In this document: in pieces, positions 1 through 9,035 of the stretch
Layout of the letters: each line of letters begins with the position of its first letter
How positions within the stretch are numbered: position 1 is the first letter of the stretch
The notes under the pieces: generated by a model
The model's input: only the letters and a program-made list of their open reading frames with translations
Told to the model about the DNA's origin: nothing
The model's database searches: none
Source of the DNA: Elusimicrobia bacterium CG1_02_37_114
GTDB lineage: Bacteria; Elusimicrobiota; Endomicrobiia; CG1-02-37-114
Length of the DNA: 61,766 nt
Assembly (NCBI GenBank): GCA_001871125.1
Contig: MNXB01000005.1
Location: 1 to 61,766 of the forward strand
Reading direction: 5' to 3'
Program-made: the position numbers and the translations under genes

Positions 1-165
1 AACAGGTTTTTCGGGAACCACAGTTTGGACATTTTGGCTTTTTTTTTGATACTTCCGCTTGAGTGTGATCACTACCGAAGCACGGTTCTCTGGTAACTCT
101 TGAATACGAGTCAAAGCTTTGAATCCTGGAAAATCATATGCTTGAGAAAGTCGTGTTATGTTCAT
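1..165 (-). mobile_element. N-terminal part of a probable transposase (ISL3-like zinc-ribbon type?), cut by the window edge
   Basis: Reverse translation from ATG at 163-165: MNITRLSQAYDFPGFKALTRIQELPENRASVVITLKRKYQKK; after an A9 run the -1 frame reads KPKCPNCGSRKT (CxxCG zinc ribbon). Confidence 0.4.
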
Positions 166-235
166 ACGTTTTTATACAATATTTCAAAGAGCATTTCAAG
201 ACTGAGTTTTTGAGAGGCTGTTTTCCGTCTACATA

Positions 236-1057
236 CTATACTGATTCTATCCACTCAAAAAGGAGAAGAGCCTTATTTATGTTTTGTTTCTTGATAAGTT
301 CATAAATCTTTTCCACTCTCTTTATATCGTGTAAAAAGTTATCTTCCGCTAAGTCAATGTATTTTTCTTCTATTTTTGACAGTTCCTCTACTACAGATTC
401 CGGACTTCGCGACAGATATTTTCCCTTCATAACTTTCCACAATGCACAGAAATTACATCTGAAAGGGCATCCTTTTGAAGTCATCATTGAAGCAACTGGA
501 CGCCAGGCACCTCTAAAATATTTATCCCTGTATTTTTTTGTCAACCCTCTATTTGGATAAGGCATTTTATCTAAATCTATATTTATATCCCTCGGTTTAG
601 TAAATACCGGATTTCCATTGTTGCGGATTGCCAACCCGGATATATATGAAAACCCCTGTTTTTTCGCATAAGCATTTACTAATTCTCTAAAAGTAATTTC
701 GCCTTCACCAATAACTATAATATCAATTGATTCTTTATTGAAATCATTTGGTAACATTGTAGCATGGTGTCCGCCGACAACTGTTAGAATTTTTTTATCG
801 TATGATTTAACCTTTTTTGAAATATCAATAATTTTATAGACATCTGTGGTATAACCGGTAATACCGACAATATCAGGTTTAAAATCAGCCAATTCTTTTT
901 CAAATACTGATTCCTCTATTCTCATATCAAGAATCTTCACATCATGTTCAGGTATTGATGCGGCAATTATCTCAAGGGCAAGAGGCTCTGTAAGATACGC
1001 TGTCCCCACACCTATTATATTTGGATTAATTGGTGGCTGAATTAGTAATATTTTCAT
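236..1057 (-). CDS. B12-binding radical SAM protein, C-terminally truncated
   Basis: N-terminal B12-binding-like domain (VVGGHHATMLP) and radical SAM motif SKGCPFRCNFC; only 273 aa, about 450-500 aa expected. Confidence 0.8.
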   Translation of the reverse strand: MKILLIQPPINPNIIGVGTAYLTEPLALEIIAASIPEHDVKILDMRIEESVFEKELADFKPDIVGITGYTTDVYKIIDISKKVKSYDKKILTVVGGHHATMLPNDFNKESIDIIVIGEGEITFRELVNAYAKKQGFSYISGLAIRNNGNPVFTKPRDINIDLDKMPYPNRGLTKKYRDKYFRGAWRPVASMMTSKGCPFRCNFCALWKVMKGKYLSRSPESVVEELSKIEEKYIDLAEDNFLHDIKRVEKIYELIKKQNINKALLLFEWIESV

Positions 1058-2693
1058 TGATTCTGGTTATTATTTTTTTTATTTCCCTATGATTACCTGT
1101 TGAAAAATATTTTCTGCTCTTATCTCTGAATTCCATAGGTTGCATTCCTGCATATTTTGCTATCAATGCGGTATCACTTGTTACCTGTGTTAATATTCCA
1201 TTCTTTTCTAAAGTCTGGGCAAACAAACCTGTTTCCCGGACTAATTCTTTGTCTGTTTTATTGTTAATCTTAAAATAAGGCAGTGCCTTCCAAAGAATGG
1301 GGGGATAAATTATTTTCATTTTATACAACATCATCTGATTTAAAAATTCTTTCTCGTCAAGGATTTCAATGCCATATTTTTCACAATTTATAGTCCACTT
1401 TGTCCCGGGTATAAGAACAGGCGGGTCAACAATGACTGAATCAGGCCTTGTCTCTAATAAAAAATTCAATGTGTCCTGTTTTGTCTGTTCTGTTTCATTC
1501 GGTGCGGGGATTATTATACTTCCTGTTACATATATGCCTGTTTTTTTACAGGCATTTATTTTATTCTTCAGTTGTTCCACTTTCATTTTTTTGTTCATCA
1601 CTTCGTCCAGGAGTTTCTGGTTACCCGACTCAATACCAAACCAGAGAGAAAAACACCCAGAGTCTTTCATTAATTGAAAATCTTCAACAGATACTCCATT
1701 TCCTGAATTGGCAAAGGCGGTATATTCTACTTTCAGTTTTCTTTTCAGTATTTCTTCCGCTATTCCCTTAGCAAGGAGTTTAGGAGTATTAGACCCCGCA
1801 AACCTGAATACATTGATTCCATATTTATTTATAAGTCTTTCCATTTCATTTACTGCAGATTCAGGTGATTTTGTTTTCCATTTATTCCCGCTTTTTACCG
1901 GGTGCAGGCAGAAACTACAGTTATTCGGACAGCCCCTGCTTTCATCGGTAAATATAATTTTCAATTTTTGAGTGTCTCCCATAGAAAGATAGACTTCTTT
2001 ATCATATACCGGCAGAGGTAATTTATTTAAGTCGTCTATTATTTTTCTCGGAGTTGTTATAACTTTCCCATTTTCTTTGTAGATTAAATTAGGTATGTTT
2101 TCCAGATTCGTTTTACCCAGGACATAATCTGCGAGCATATTAATAACTTCTTCACCTTCGCCATATACAAGGACATCAAAAAGATTACACACATCAAGTA
2201 TCTTTTCCCTGAACCAGTCAACATGAGGTCCGCCTGCAAATATCGGCAGGGTGGGGAAATCTTTTTTTAATTGTTTTGCAATTGTTATGGAACCTTCAAA
2301 ACCATCACCCATCCAGAGTTTCATACCGACAAAATCAATGTTATGTTTTTTTACAATACTGCTAATTTCTATAGCAATTTCTTTTACTTTTTTCCTCTGT
2401 AACTGGTCTATTTCATTGTCTAATTTATGAAATATATCCAAATCTTTTTGCTTGGGTGACAGTTTTTGTTTCAAATTAACCAATATTCGTTTTATAACAT
2501 TCTCAATCCGGTCTTTGTATTCATACGGAAAAAGTTTTTCCACTATATCCACTGTAGCATAGTCCAGTATTATGGTCTTGTGACCTTTTGATATCAAAAC
2601 ACCTGCAAGATTTGCCAGTCCATTGTCAGGGACCAACATTCTCGGAGATTCAGGATAACCCGCATAATTTATCAATAGACTTTTAGTAAACAT
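1026..2693 (-). CDS. B12-binding domain radical SAM protein
   Basis: B12-binding-like N-terminus (FAGGPHVDWF), ESRGCPNNCSFCLHP CxxxCxxC motif, 555 aa. Confidence 0.88.
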   Translation of the reverse strand: MFTKSLLINYAGYPESPRMLVPDNGLANLAGVLISKGHKTIILDYATVDIVEKLFPYEYKDRIENVIKRILVNLKQKLSPKQKDLDIFHKLDNEIDQLQRKKVKEIAIEISSIVKKHNIDFVGMKLWMGDGFEGSITIAKQLKKDFPTLPIFAGGPHVDWFREKILDVCNLFDVLVYGEGEEVINMLADYVLGKTNLENIPNLIYKENGKVITTPRKIIDDLNKLPLPVYDKEVYLSMGDTQKLKIIFTDESRGCPNNCSFCLHPVKSGNKWKTKSPESAVNEMERLINKYGINVFRFAGSNTPKLLAKGIAEEILKRKLKVEYTAFANSGNGVSVEDFQLMKDSGCFSLWFGIESGNQKLLDEVMNKKMKVEQLKNKINACKKTGIYVTGSIIIPAPNETEQTKQDTLNFLLETRPDSVIVDPPVLIPGTKWTINCEKYGIEILDEKEFLNQMMLYKMKIIYPPILWKALPYFKINNKTDKELVRETGLFAQTLEKNGILTQVTSDTALIAKYAGMQPMEFRDKSRKYFSTGNHREIKKIITRINENITNSATN

Positions 2694-2702
2694 AGACTAC
2701 TT

Positions 2703-2731
2703 TTGACTTTATCCTTAAATTGATGTATAAT
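2703..2731 (+). promoter_or_regulatory. sigma70-like promoter TTGACT-N17-TATAAT
   Basis: Read directly; upstream of the small TA-like pair. Confidence 0.6.
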
Positions 2732-2750
2732 AATTACAGAGGTGATAATT

Positions 2751-2930
2751 ATGACAACTATTCAAGAAGCAATTAAAGTAATTCGTGTAAATAAAATATC
2801 TATCCCTGAAAAGAAAAAAGGATTGGCTCGTCAATTGCTTGGGAAATTTAAAGGTATAATTCCCGAAAGTAAAACTGGTTGTGAGTTTATTCGAGAGATA
2901 AGGAATTCGCTCCATGGAAAAGTCAAATAA
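2751..2930 (+). CDS. small antitoxin-like protein
   Basis: 60 aa, upstream of and overlapping a PIN-like ORF; GAGGTGA RBS before ATG. Confidence 0.5.
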   Translation: MTTIQEAIKVIRVNKISIPEKKKGLARQLLGKFKGIIPESKTGCEFIREIRNSLHGKVK

Positions 2931-3099
2931 AATTTTAATTTTTGATACAGAATTACTTGACCCTTTTGATGCTATACTATTGGCTATTGCCATTTCTTCT
3001 AAACCTCATCTGTTAATCTCTCGTGATAAATCATTTCTTAAAATAGCTTCAAACTACATTCCATCTTCTATTCCTGAAGATTTTACTTCTACTTCATAA
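2914..3099 (+). CDS. internally deleted PIN-domain (VapC-like) protein or remnant
   Basis: MEKSNKILIFDTELLDPFDAILLAIAISSKPHLLISRDKSF: PIN first-Asp strand joined directly to the C-terminal D.DA..A.A......T/SRDK.F segment. Confidence 0.5.
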   Translation: MEKSNKILIFDTELLDPFDAILLAIAISSKPHLLISRDKSFLKIASNYIPSSIPEDFTSTS

Positions 3100-4508
3100 A
3101 CAGTTTCATATTGTTTAGTGTTTTTTGTAACTTCTTCATTTATTCTAATATTATTGATTATAAGATGGCTATAGGCAATATTATTTGCATTTAGATTTAT
3201 CATTATAGGGGATATTCTATCATATTGTCTGACATTTGTTTTGTTCCACAAATTCCATAGATTCCTGAGCCTTTTAAAAATTGATTCATAACTAAATACC
3301 TGCCGTTGAACCCACCAAAACCCTTTTTCTAAAGTTTCCGGGCTAATTAGTTTAGGTTTAAAACAGGCATGCATACTGTCATATAATTCCCAATTCTGAT
3401 GTAATATTCTGTTTTCATTTTTTAATCTTTCAAATAATCTGGTCCCCGGATAAGGTGTTAATATATGAAAAGCTCCAGCAGAAATATTGGATTCATCAAA
3501 AAACCTTACCATATCTTCAAATACATATTCATCATCACAGTCATATCCAAAAATAAATGAACCATACATTTCAATGCCATAGGACTGTATTTTATTGATA
3601 TATTCAATATATTTCTCAGGGCCATAGGATTTATCTTTGTTCATTTGTTTTAAATTTTCTTCAGATAATGATTCCAGTCCAATAACGATTCTTTTGCAAC
3701 CGCTTTCGGCTAATAATTTCATCAATCCTTCTTCTTTAGCCAGACTGATAGGTAATGAAGCTTGGAATGTTGTCTTTAGGGGTATAAGTCTGATTAACAG
3801 TTCTTTAAGGTATCTTTTATTCGCCATCAGGTTATCGTCTCCAAAAAACAATAGATTTCTTCCCATACTTTTTAGCATTTCAACTTCCCTGATTACTGAT
3901 TCTATGGGTTTTGACCTGATTTTATTTCCTAAAAATATTTTAATTGAACAAAATTCACAGTCATAAGGACATCCCCGCGTGGTTTCAATAGTTGGTGTTG
4001 AATAATATTCGTTTCTTAATAAATCCCAGCGGGGGATTGGCTGATTTTTTAAATCAGGTTTTTGTTCAGAATGGTAGAATTTTTTAAGATTACCTTCCTT
4101 AAAATCATTGATTAAACCTCCCCAGACATTTTCCGCCTCTCCTATAACAACGCAGTCAGAATGTTGTATTGCCTCTTCAGGTAGGACAGACGGATGAATG
4201 CCACCCAGTACCACTTTTACTCCTCTCCTGCGAAATTCATCTGCAATTTGGTATGCTCTGACTGCCAGAGCAGTATATGCACTAATACCCACCATGTCAA
4301 CTTTCTCATCAAAATTTATTTCTTCAATATTTTCATCAATAATTGTTATCTCTGCAATAGGAGGAGTTAAACCTGCTATTAATGGTAAATTTAGTCTTGC
4401 AATGCCATACATTTTCCTGCCTGTGACCAGTGACCAAAAATCCTGATTCCACCAGCCCAATCCATCTTTGTTAACAGTGTCTTTAGGTGCTATTAGTTTT
4501 AGTTTCAT
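3054..4508 (-). CDS. B12-binding domain radical SAM protein
   Basis: VVLGGIHPSVLPEEA B12-binding region; TTRGCPYDCEFCSI radical SAM motif; 484 aa. Confidence 0.9.
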   Translation of the reverse strand: MKLKLIAPKDTVNKDGLGWWNQDFWSLVTGRKMYGIARLNLPLIAGLTPPIAEITIIDENIEEINFDEKVDMVGISAYTALAVRAYQIADEFRRRGVKVVLGGIHPSVLPEEAIQHSDCVVIGEAENVWGGLINDFKEGNLKKFYHSEQKPDLKNQPIPRWDLLRNEYYSTPTIETTRGCPYDCEFCSIKIFLGNKIRSKPIESVIREVEMLKSMGRNLLFFGDDNLMANKRYLKELLIRLIPLKTTFQASLPISLAKEEGLMKLLAESGCKRIVIGLESLSEENLKQMNKDKSYGPEKYIEYINKIQSYGIEMYGSFIFGYDCDDEYVFEDMVRFFDESNISAGAFHILTPYPGTRLFERLKNENRILHQNWELYDSMHACFKPKLISPETLEKGFWWVQRQVFSYESIFKRLRNLWNLWNKTNVRQYDRISPIMINLNANNIAYSHLIINNIRINEEVTKNTKQYETVYEVEVKSSGIEDGM

Positions 4509-4534
4509 AATATTTCGCTCCTCTTGACTATTCC

Positions 4535-4563
4535 TTGACAGAATTTTTCCTTTATGTTATAAT
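4535..4563 (+). promoter_or_regulatory. consensus sigma70 promoter TTGACA-N17-TATAAT
   Basis: Read directly; upstream of the RelBE-like pair. Confidence 0.7.
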
Positions 4564-4583
4564 TATTGTTAGAGGTGACTAAA

Positions 4584-4799
4584 ATGCAACAAACCATTGA
4601 TATACCAAAAGTTGAATTCATTACAACTCCAAAAGGAACACCTAAGTCGGTAGTTCTGGATATCAAAGATTGGAAAAGAATTGTTGAAACATTAAAGATT
4701 ATATCCAGTAAAGAATTAATGCTTTCTCTAACTCGTGCAAAAAACCAACTGCGAGATGGTATAAAACCATTAAGTTTGAAGGAGACCTTCAATTTATAG
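4584..4799 (+). CDS. antitoxin (RelB/Phd-like)
   Basis: 71-aa form from ATG with AGAGGTGA RBS; followed by an overlapping RelE-like ORF. Confidence 0.55.
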   Translation: MQQTIDIPKVEFITTPKGTPKSVVLDIKDWKRIVETLKIISSKELMLSLTRAKNQLRDGIKPLSLKETFNL

Positions 4800-5112
4800 A
4801 ACATTTTTCCTACCTGAATTTCAAAAGCAACTTAAAAGGTATTCCTCGCTAAAAAAGATTTTGCTCAAAAAAATCAATCTTCTGTCACAGAATCCATATA
4901 AGAATTGCAAAAGTGAATTTCTTGTTGGTGAACTTAAGGGACTGCGTTCTGCACGAATTACAAAATCATTTAGGGTTATTTTTTCTGTTTGTGAAGAATG
5001 TAGAACAAAGAAATTCCAGCAATTTATTGGTTGCTCTATGTCTCTATGTAATAGCATGGATTCAAAGACAATCATTTTTCTTACTTTCGGCCCCCATGAA
5101 AAAGTTTATTAG
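4792..5112 (+). CDS. RelE/YoeB-like mRNA interferase toxin
   Basis: FLPEFQKQLKRYSSLKKILLKKINLLSQNPYKNCKSEFLVGELKGLRSARITKSFRVIFSV; frame is open upstream of the tracked TTG start, probably non-canonical ATT at 4792. Confidence 0.6.
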   Translation: MYRTFFLPEFQKQLKRYSSLKKILLKKINLLSQNPYKNCKSEFLVGELKGLRSARITKSFRVIFSVCEECRTKKFQQFIGCSMSLCNSMDSKTIIFLTFGPHEKVY

Positions 5113-5716
5113 AGTTTATTTGGAATAAACTCCATTTTATTAATAAAAATTTTGGGAGAGGCAATATTGCCGATGTTTCTTTCTGGTATTCAATATATTC
5201 TTCACCGAATTTTTCAATAAGTGCTTTTTCTTCAAGGTGAATTCTTATTAAAGTTAATGTTAAGTATCCAATAAATGTCCACACAAATGTAAAATAAGCA
5301 TTGGCAATAATAGGAGCGATTAATATATCAAGTATACTAGTTAAATATGCAGGATGTCTTAAATATTTATAAGGCCCTGCCTTTATAAGTTCGTGTTTCT
5401 CTCTTATTTCAATATTCGGACTCCAAAATTTACCCAAATTTTTTACCGACCAGTATTTAAGTAGAAATCTAATTATAATGAGAAATAGTCCTAAACTAAC
5501 AACAAAAATATTTATTTTTCGTTGAATAACAAAGTATTCTACAAATGTACTGGTGAGCATCAATATATAAAATATTAATACAACGGGGAAAATCCATTTG
5601 TATTTAATCTGTCCTGTTTCTTTCCTCTTGTTGTTAAGGAATACTTCAGTAAATCCTATAGCAGTTCCAATAGTAAACAGTAAGATTAGAAAAACAGTAA
5701 AATTCATATTGCACAT
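5081..5716 (-). CDS. isoprenylcysteine carboxyl methyltransferase (ICMT)/PEMT-like membrane methyltransferase
   Basis: 211 aa multi-TM with LIKAGPYKYLRHPAYLTSI and EEKALIEKFGEEYIEYQKETSAILP. Confidence 0.75.
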   Translation of the reverse strand: MCNMNFTVFLILLFTIGTAIGFTEVFLNNKRKETGQIKYKWIFPVVLIFYILMLTSTFVEYFVIQRKINIFVVSLGLFLIIIRFLLKYWSVKNLGKFWSPNIEIREKHELIKAGPYKYLRHPAYLTSILDILIAPIIANAYFTFVWTFIGYLTLTLIRIHLEEKALIEKFGEEYIEYQKETSAILPLPKFLLIKWSLFQINSNKLFHGGRK

Positions 5717-7005
5717 TGGGTATATTCGTAAGGTAAATAGTTTCTCACTTGTCCGTTGTAATATTTTTCATCTTTATATTTTCTTATTGCCATTGAGATA
5801 TTGTTCCCGCCGGCTCCGAATGAATTAATTAATGCTGTGTTTATTTCTCTGCTGTTACGTGCTTTATTGGGGATATAATCAAGGTCGCATTCAGGGTCCT
5901 GCTCTTCATAGTTTATAGTCGGCGGAAGCCAGTTTGTATCAACTGCCAAAACTGAAGTTATAAATTGCAAACTTGCACTTGCAGACAATGACTGTCCTAT
6001 CATTGATTTAATGGAACTTATAGGTATTCTGTAAGCACACTCTCCCAGTGTAGATTTTATAGCATTTGTCTCTCTTTTATCAGCGACAACGGAAGAACTT
6101 CCGTGAGCATTGATGTAGTCTATTTCTTCAGGGGACACCTTTGCATCTTCCATGCATAATTTTATTGTTCTGGAGACATTCTTGCCCGTGGGTTCCATTT
6201 TGAAAATACTGTATGAATCATTTGTTACACCGTATCCGGCAATTTCAACGTATATCTTTGCCTTTCTTTCTAATGCATGGTCCAGTTTTTCTAATATTAC
6301 TATTCCCGCCCCTTCTCCCAGGATATATCCGTCCCTGTTTTTTTCAAATGGCCTGCTCGCTTTTGTCGGGTCGCCATTCCTTTTGCTAAGGACCTGTGAA
6401 GCACAGAAAGATTCAAAAGTTACAGGGAACAGAGGAGCCTCAGCCCCGCCGGCTATCATTATGTCTGCCCTGCCATTTGATATAATGTCATAAGCATGAG
6501 CAATCGCACTCAGTCCTGCGGAACAGCCCGTGGATATTGTTGTGTTGATTCCATTTATATTGAATTCAATTGCAATAATACCTACCGCAGAATTGGAATT
6601 CATTGACATAACAGAGAACGGACTAATTTTATCCATACCCTTGGTATAAAATACACAGCATTCCTTTTCTGCTATTTCAAGTCCTCCGATTGCGGTACCC
6701 AAAGAAATCCCTGCCCTATAACTGTCATTTATTTTCAGAGCAGAATCTTCTACAGCCATACGCGTAGAGGCTAAAGCAAATTGAGTAAACCTGCTCAGGC
6801 GGTTCGCCATTTTTCTGTCCATATAGTTTGCCGGGTTAAAATCAGAAATTTCACCCGCTACTTTAGAAGGATATTGAGAGATGTCAAAAGTGCTGATTTT
6901 TTTTATGCCTGATATACCACTTGTAAGTGCATGCCAGTAAGCATCTTTGCCGATGCCATTGGGAGATATTGCTCCTATTCCTGTGACTACTACTCTGGGT
7001 TTCAT
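5704..7005 (-). CDS. beta-ketoacyl-ACP synthase (FabF-like), atypical active site
   Basis: VVTGIGAISPNGIGKDAYWHAL, STGCSAG nucleophile, INAHGSSS, SIKSMIGQ where GH is normally found. Confidence 0.88.
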   Translation of the reverse strand: MKPRVVVTGIGAISPNGIGKDAYWHALTSGISGIKKISTFDISQYPSKVAGEISDFNPANYMDRKMANRLSRFTQFALASTRMAVEDSALKINDSYRAGISLGTAIGGLEIAEKECCVFYTKGMDKISPFSVMSMNSNSAVGIIAIEFNINGINTTISTGCSAGLSAIAHAYDIISNGRADIMIAGGAEAPLFPVTFESFCASQVLSKRNGDPTKASRPFEKNRDGYILGEGAGIVILEKLDHALERKAKIYVEIAGYGVTNDSYSIFKMEPTGKNVSRTIKLCMEDAKVSPEEIDYINAHGSSSVVADKRETNAIKSTLGECAYRIPISSIKSMIGQSLSASASLQFITSVLAVDTNWLPPTINYEEQDPECDLDYIPNKARNSREINTALINSFGAGGNNISMAIRKYKDEKYYNGQVRNYLPYEYTQCAI

Positions 7006-7168
7006 TGGGTAACCTCAATATAGAGCAAATTTTCTGCCAGGTCAATAAGAAAAAGATAAAATTGGCATTAGATGAAACAACCTTGAGTAATCAGTTGTTT
7101 TTTCATTGACGGTTATTTTATAGTAAATTGGTGAGGTCGTATAGTTTTTGTGCAGTCTGCACATAAAA

Positions 7169-8566
7169 CTATGTCTTGTTTTGATGTTTAGGTTGGAACT
7201 TCCTTAATCCCAATAAATTTATTTTCCAAATCAGCGTATTGCGATGGATGTTCAGTAACTTGGCGGCATTAGTCTGGTTCCAGTTAGTCTTTTCCAGTAC
7301 GCCAAGTATATATTGTGTTTCAAATTGGTGGACTGCACCTTTGAATAATTTCTTTGGTTTTATACCCTTTTCTTCGCTGATTAGAATATCCAGGGGCAGT
7401 CTTTTGTGAGAGATGATTTTTTCTTTTCCTAAAGTTACAAGCCTTTCAGTGATATTCTGTAATTCCCGGACATTGCCAGGCCAGTTGTAATCTATTAAAT
7501 AGTTCATTGCTTGTTTTGAAATGTCCTGTATGTCCTTATTAAACATTTTACTATACATTTGAAGGAAATAATTCGCCAACATTGGAATATCTGATTTTCG
7601 TTCTCTTAACGGAGGCAGGGAAAGGGGGATAACATTCAATCTGTAATACAGGTCTTCCCTGAATGCGTTCTCTTTAACTGCTTTCTTAAGGTCAATATTT
7701 GTTGCCGAAATTATTCTTATGTCAATCTTAATCGTTTTCTGACTGCCCAATCTCTGGATTTCTCTTTCCTGGATTGCTCTTAGAATTTTTCCCTGCATAG
7801 CCATATCCATATTGCTGATTTCATCCAGGAACAAAGTCCCTGTATTTGCCAGTTCAAATCTGCCTAATTTTTGTGTCGTAGCGTCGGTAAAAGCACCCCT
7901 CTCATGTCCGAACAATTCGCTCTCTAATAAATTCTCCGGGATGGATGCACAGTCAACCGTAACAAAAGGTCTGTCTTTCCTCGGACTGTGGAAATGGATA
8001 GAGCGGGCAACCAGTTCTTTTCCTGTTCCGCTTTCCCCGTTTATCAGGACAGTCGTATCACCCTTGGCTACATCTGTAATCATATCATATACTTTCTTCA
8101 TATTTTCATCACTGCCGACAATATCGTCAAACATAAACGGTGGACTTAACTCGGACTTGAGATATTCAACTTCTCTGAGAAGCCCCTGCCTTTCTATTGC
8201 TTTCCTGATGGATTCCAGTAGTTCATCCACATCAAATGGTTTGGTTATGTAATCATAGGCGCCTAATTTCATTGCTTCAATTGCAGTTTTAACAGTCTTT
8301 ATGGCAGTGACCATAATAATATCTATGTTTTTACCCAACTCCTTTATTTTACGCAGGACATCCATACCGTCCATCTCCGGCATAAGTATATCCAGGAGTA
8401 CTACGTTTATATCCTCTTTCTTTATTTTATCCAGTGCGATTTCACCGCTGTTTGTTGCAAGAACATTATAATTATCTTCAAGTGCAACCTTAAAGGACTC
8501 TATTACACTCTGGTTATCATCAATAACTAAAACTGTAGGTAAAAATTTTTCTTCAGTCATACACAA
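7169..8566 (-). CDS. sigma54-dependent response regulator (NtrC family)
   Basis: Receiver domain, AAA+ with GESGTGKE and GAFTDA, C-terminal HTH NQTNAAKLLNIHRNTL. Confidence 0.95.
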   Translation of the reverse strand: MCMTEEKFLPTVLVIDDNQSVIESFKVALEDNYNVLATNSGEIALDKIKKEDINVVLLDILMPEMDGMDVLRKIKELGKNIDIIMVTAIKTVKTAIEAMKLGAYDYITKPFDVDELLESIRKAIERQGLLREVEYLKSELSPPFMFDDIVGSDENMKKVYDMITDVAKGDTTVLINGESGTGKELVARSIHFHSPRKDRPFVTVDCASIPENLLESELFGHERGAFTDATTQKLGRFELANTGTLFLDEISNMDMAMQGKILRAIQEREIQRLGSQKTIKIDIRIISATNIDLKKAVKENAFREDLYYRLNVIPLSLPPLRERKSDIPMLANYFLQMYSKMFNKDIQDISKQAMNYLIDYNWPGNVRELQNITERLVTLGKEKIISHKRLPLDILISEEKGIKPKKLFKGAVHQFETQYILGVLEKTNWNQTNAAKLLNIHRNTLIWKINLLGLRKFQPKHQNKT

Positions 8567-8576
8567 ATCCTTTCAC

Positions 8577-8673
8577 GTAGCTATTCGGTGAACCATGGTA
8601 AAAACTTGGAATAGACCCTTTAGGGTCATTTACGAGGCTAAAGCCTCTATTCCAACATAGTTCAGTGAGTTAT
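8577..8673. mobile_element. MITE-like element copy 1, with 8-bp flanking duplication CCTTTCAC (8569-8576 / 8674-8681)
   Basis: Near-identical to 16813-16934; imperfect terminal inverted repeats; TSD read directly. Confidence 0.75.
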
Positions 8674-8680
8674 CCTTTCA

Positions 8681-8953
8681 CTATGCACCGTGTTCAAGTA
8701 AATTGAGTATCTCGTCCTTTTTTTCAATTATAATCTTTATATCTTTTGCGGTTAACCCGACAATCTTACTCATTTTCATTTCGCTGTCCCCTTCCCCTTT
8801 CCAGTAGGACCTTTTTTCTAACTTTGGTTTTCTTTTGTTCCAGCTGACAACCCGCAGGATATATACGTCTTTGTCGGTCTCTTCTTTATCCAGCACAAGC
8901 AATATATCTTCTGTCAATTCTCTTATTTTTCTACCTGTTTTTTTCCCCGGCAT
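8681..8953 (-). CDS. conserved small hypothetical protein
   Basis: 90 aa; possible distant PC4-like strand pattern, not secure. Confidence 0.45.
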   Translation of the reverse strand: MPGKKTGRKIRELTEDILLVLDKEETDKDVYILRVVSWNKRKPKLEKRSYWKGEGDSEMKMSKIVGLTAKDIKIIIEKKDEILNLLEHGA

Positions 8954-8992
8954 TTCTAACCCCCTAACTTAATCCCTCTTTATCCCCCTTTA

Positions 8993-9008
8993 TTCCTACG
9001 GAACCTAC
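8993..9008 (-). repeat. REP-like GTAG-headed hairpin (GTAGGTTCCGTAGGAA)
   Basis: Matches copies at 25397 and 54125. Confidence 0.5.
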
Positions 9009-9035
9009 TTCGGTCAAAGGGGGAGTGATGGGGGA

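Noticed and set aside
8681-8953. PC4-like transcription coactivator assignment
   Set aside because: Only a vague strand/helix resemblance; left as hypothetical
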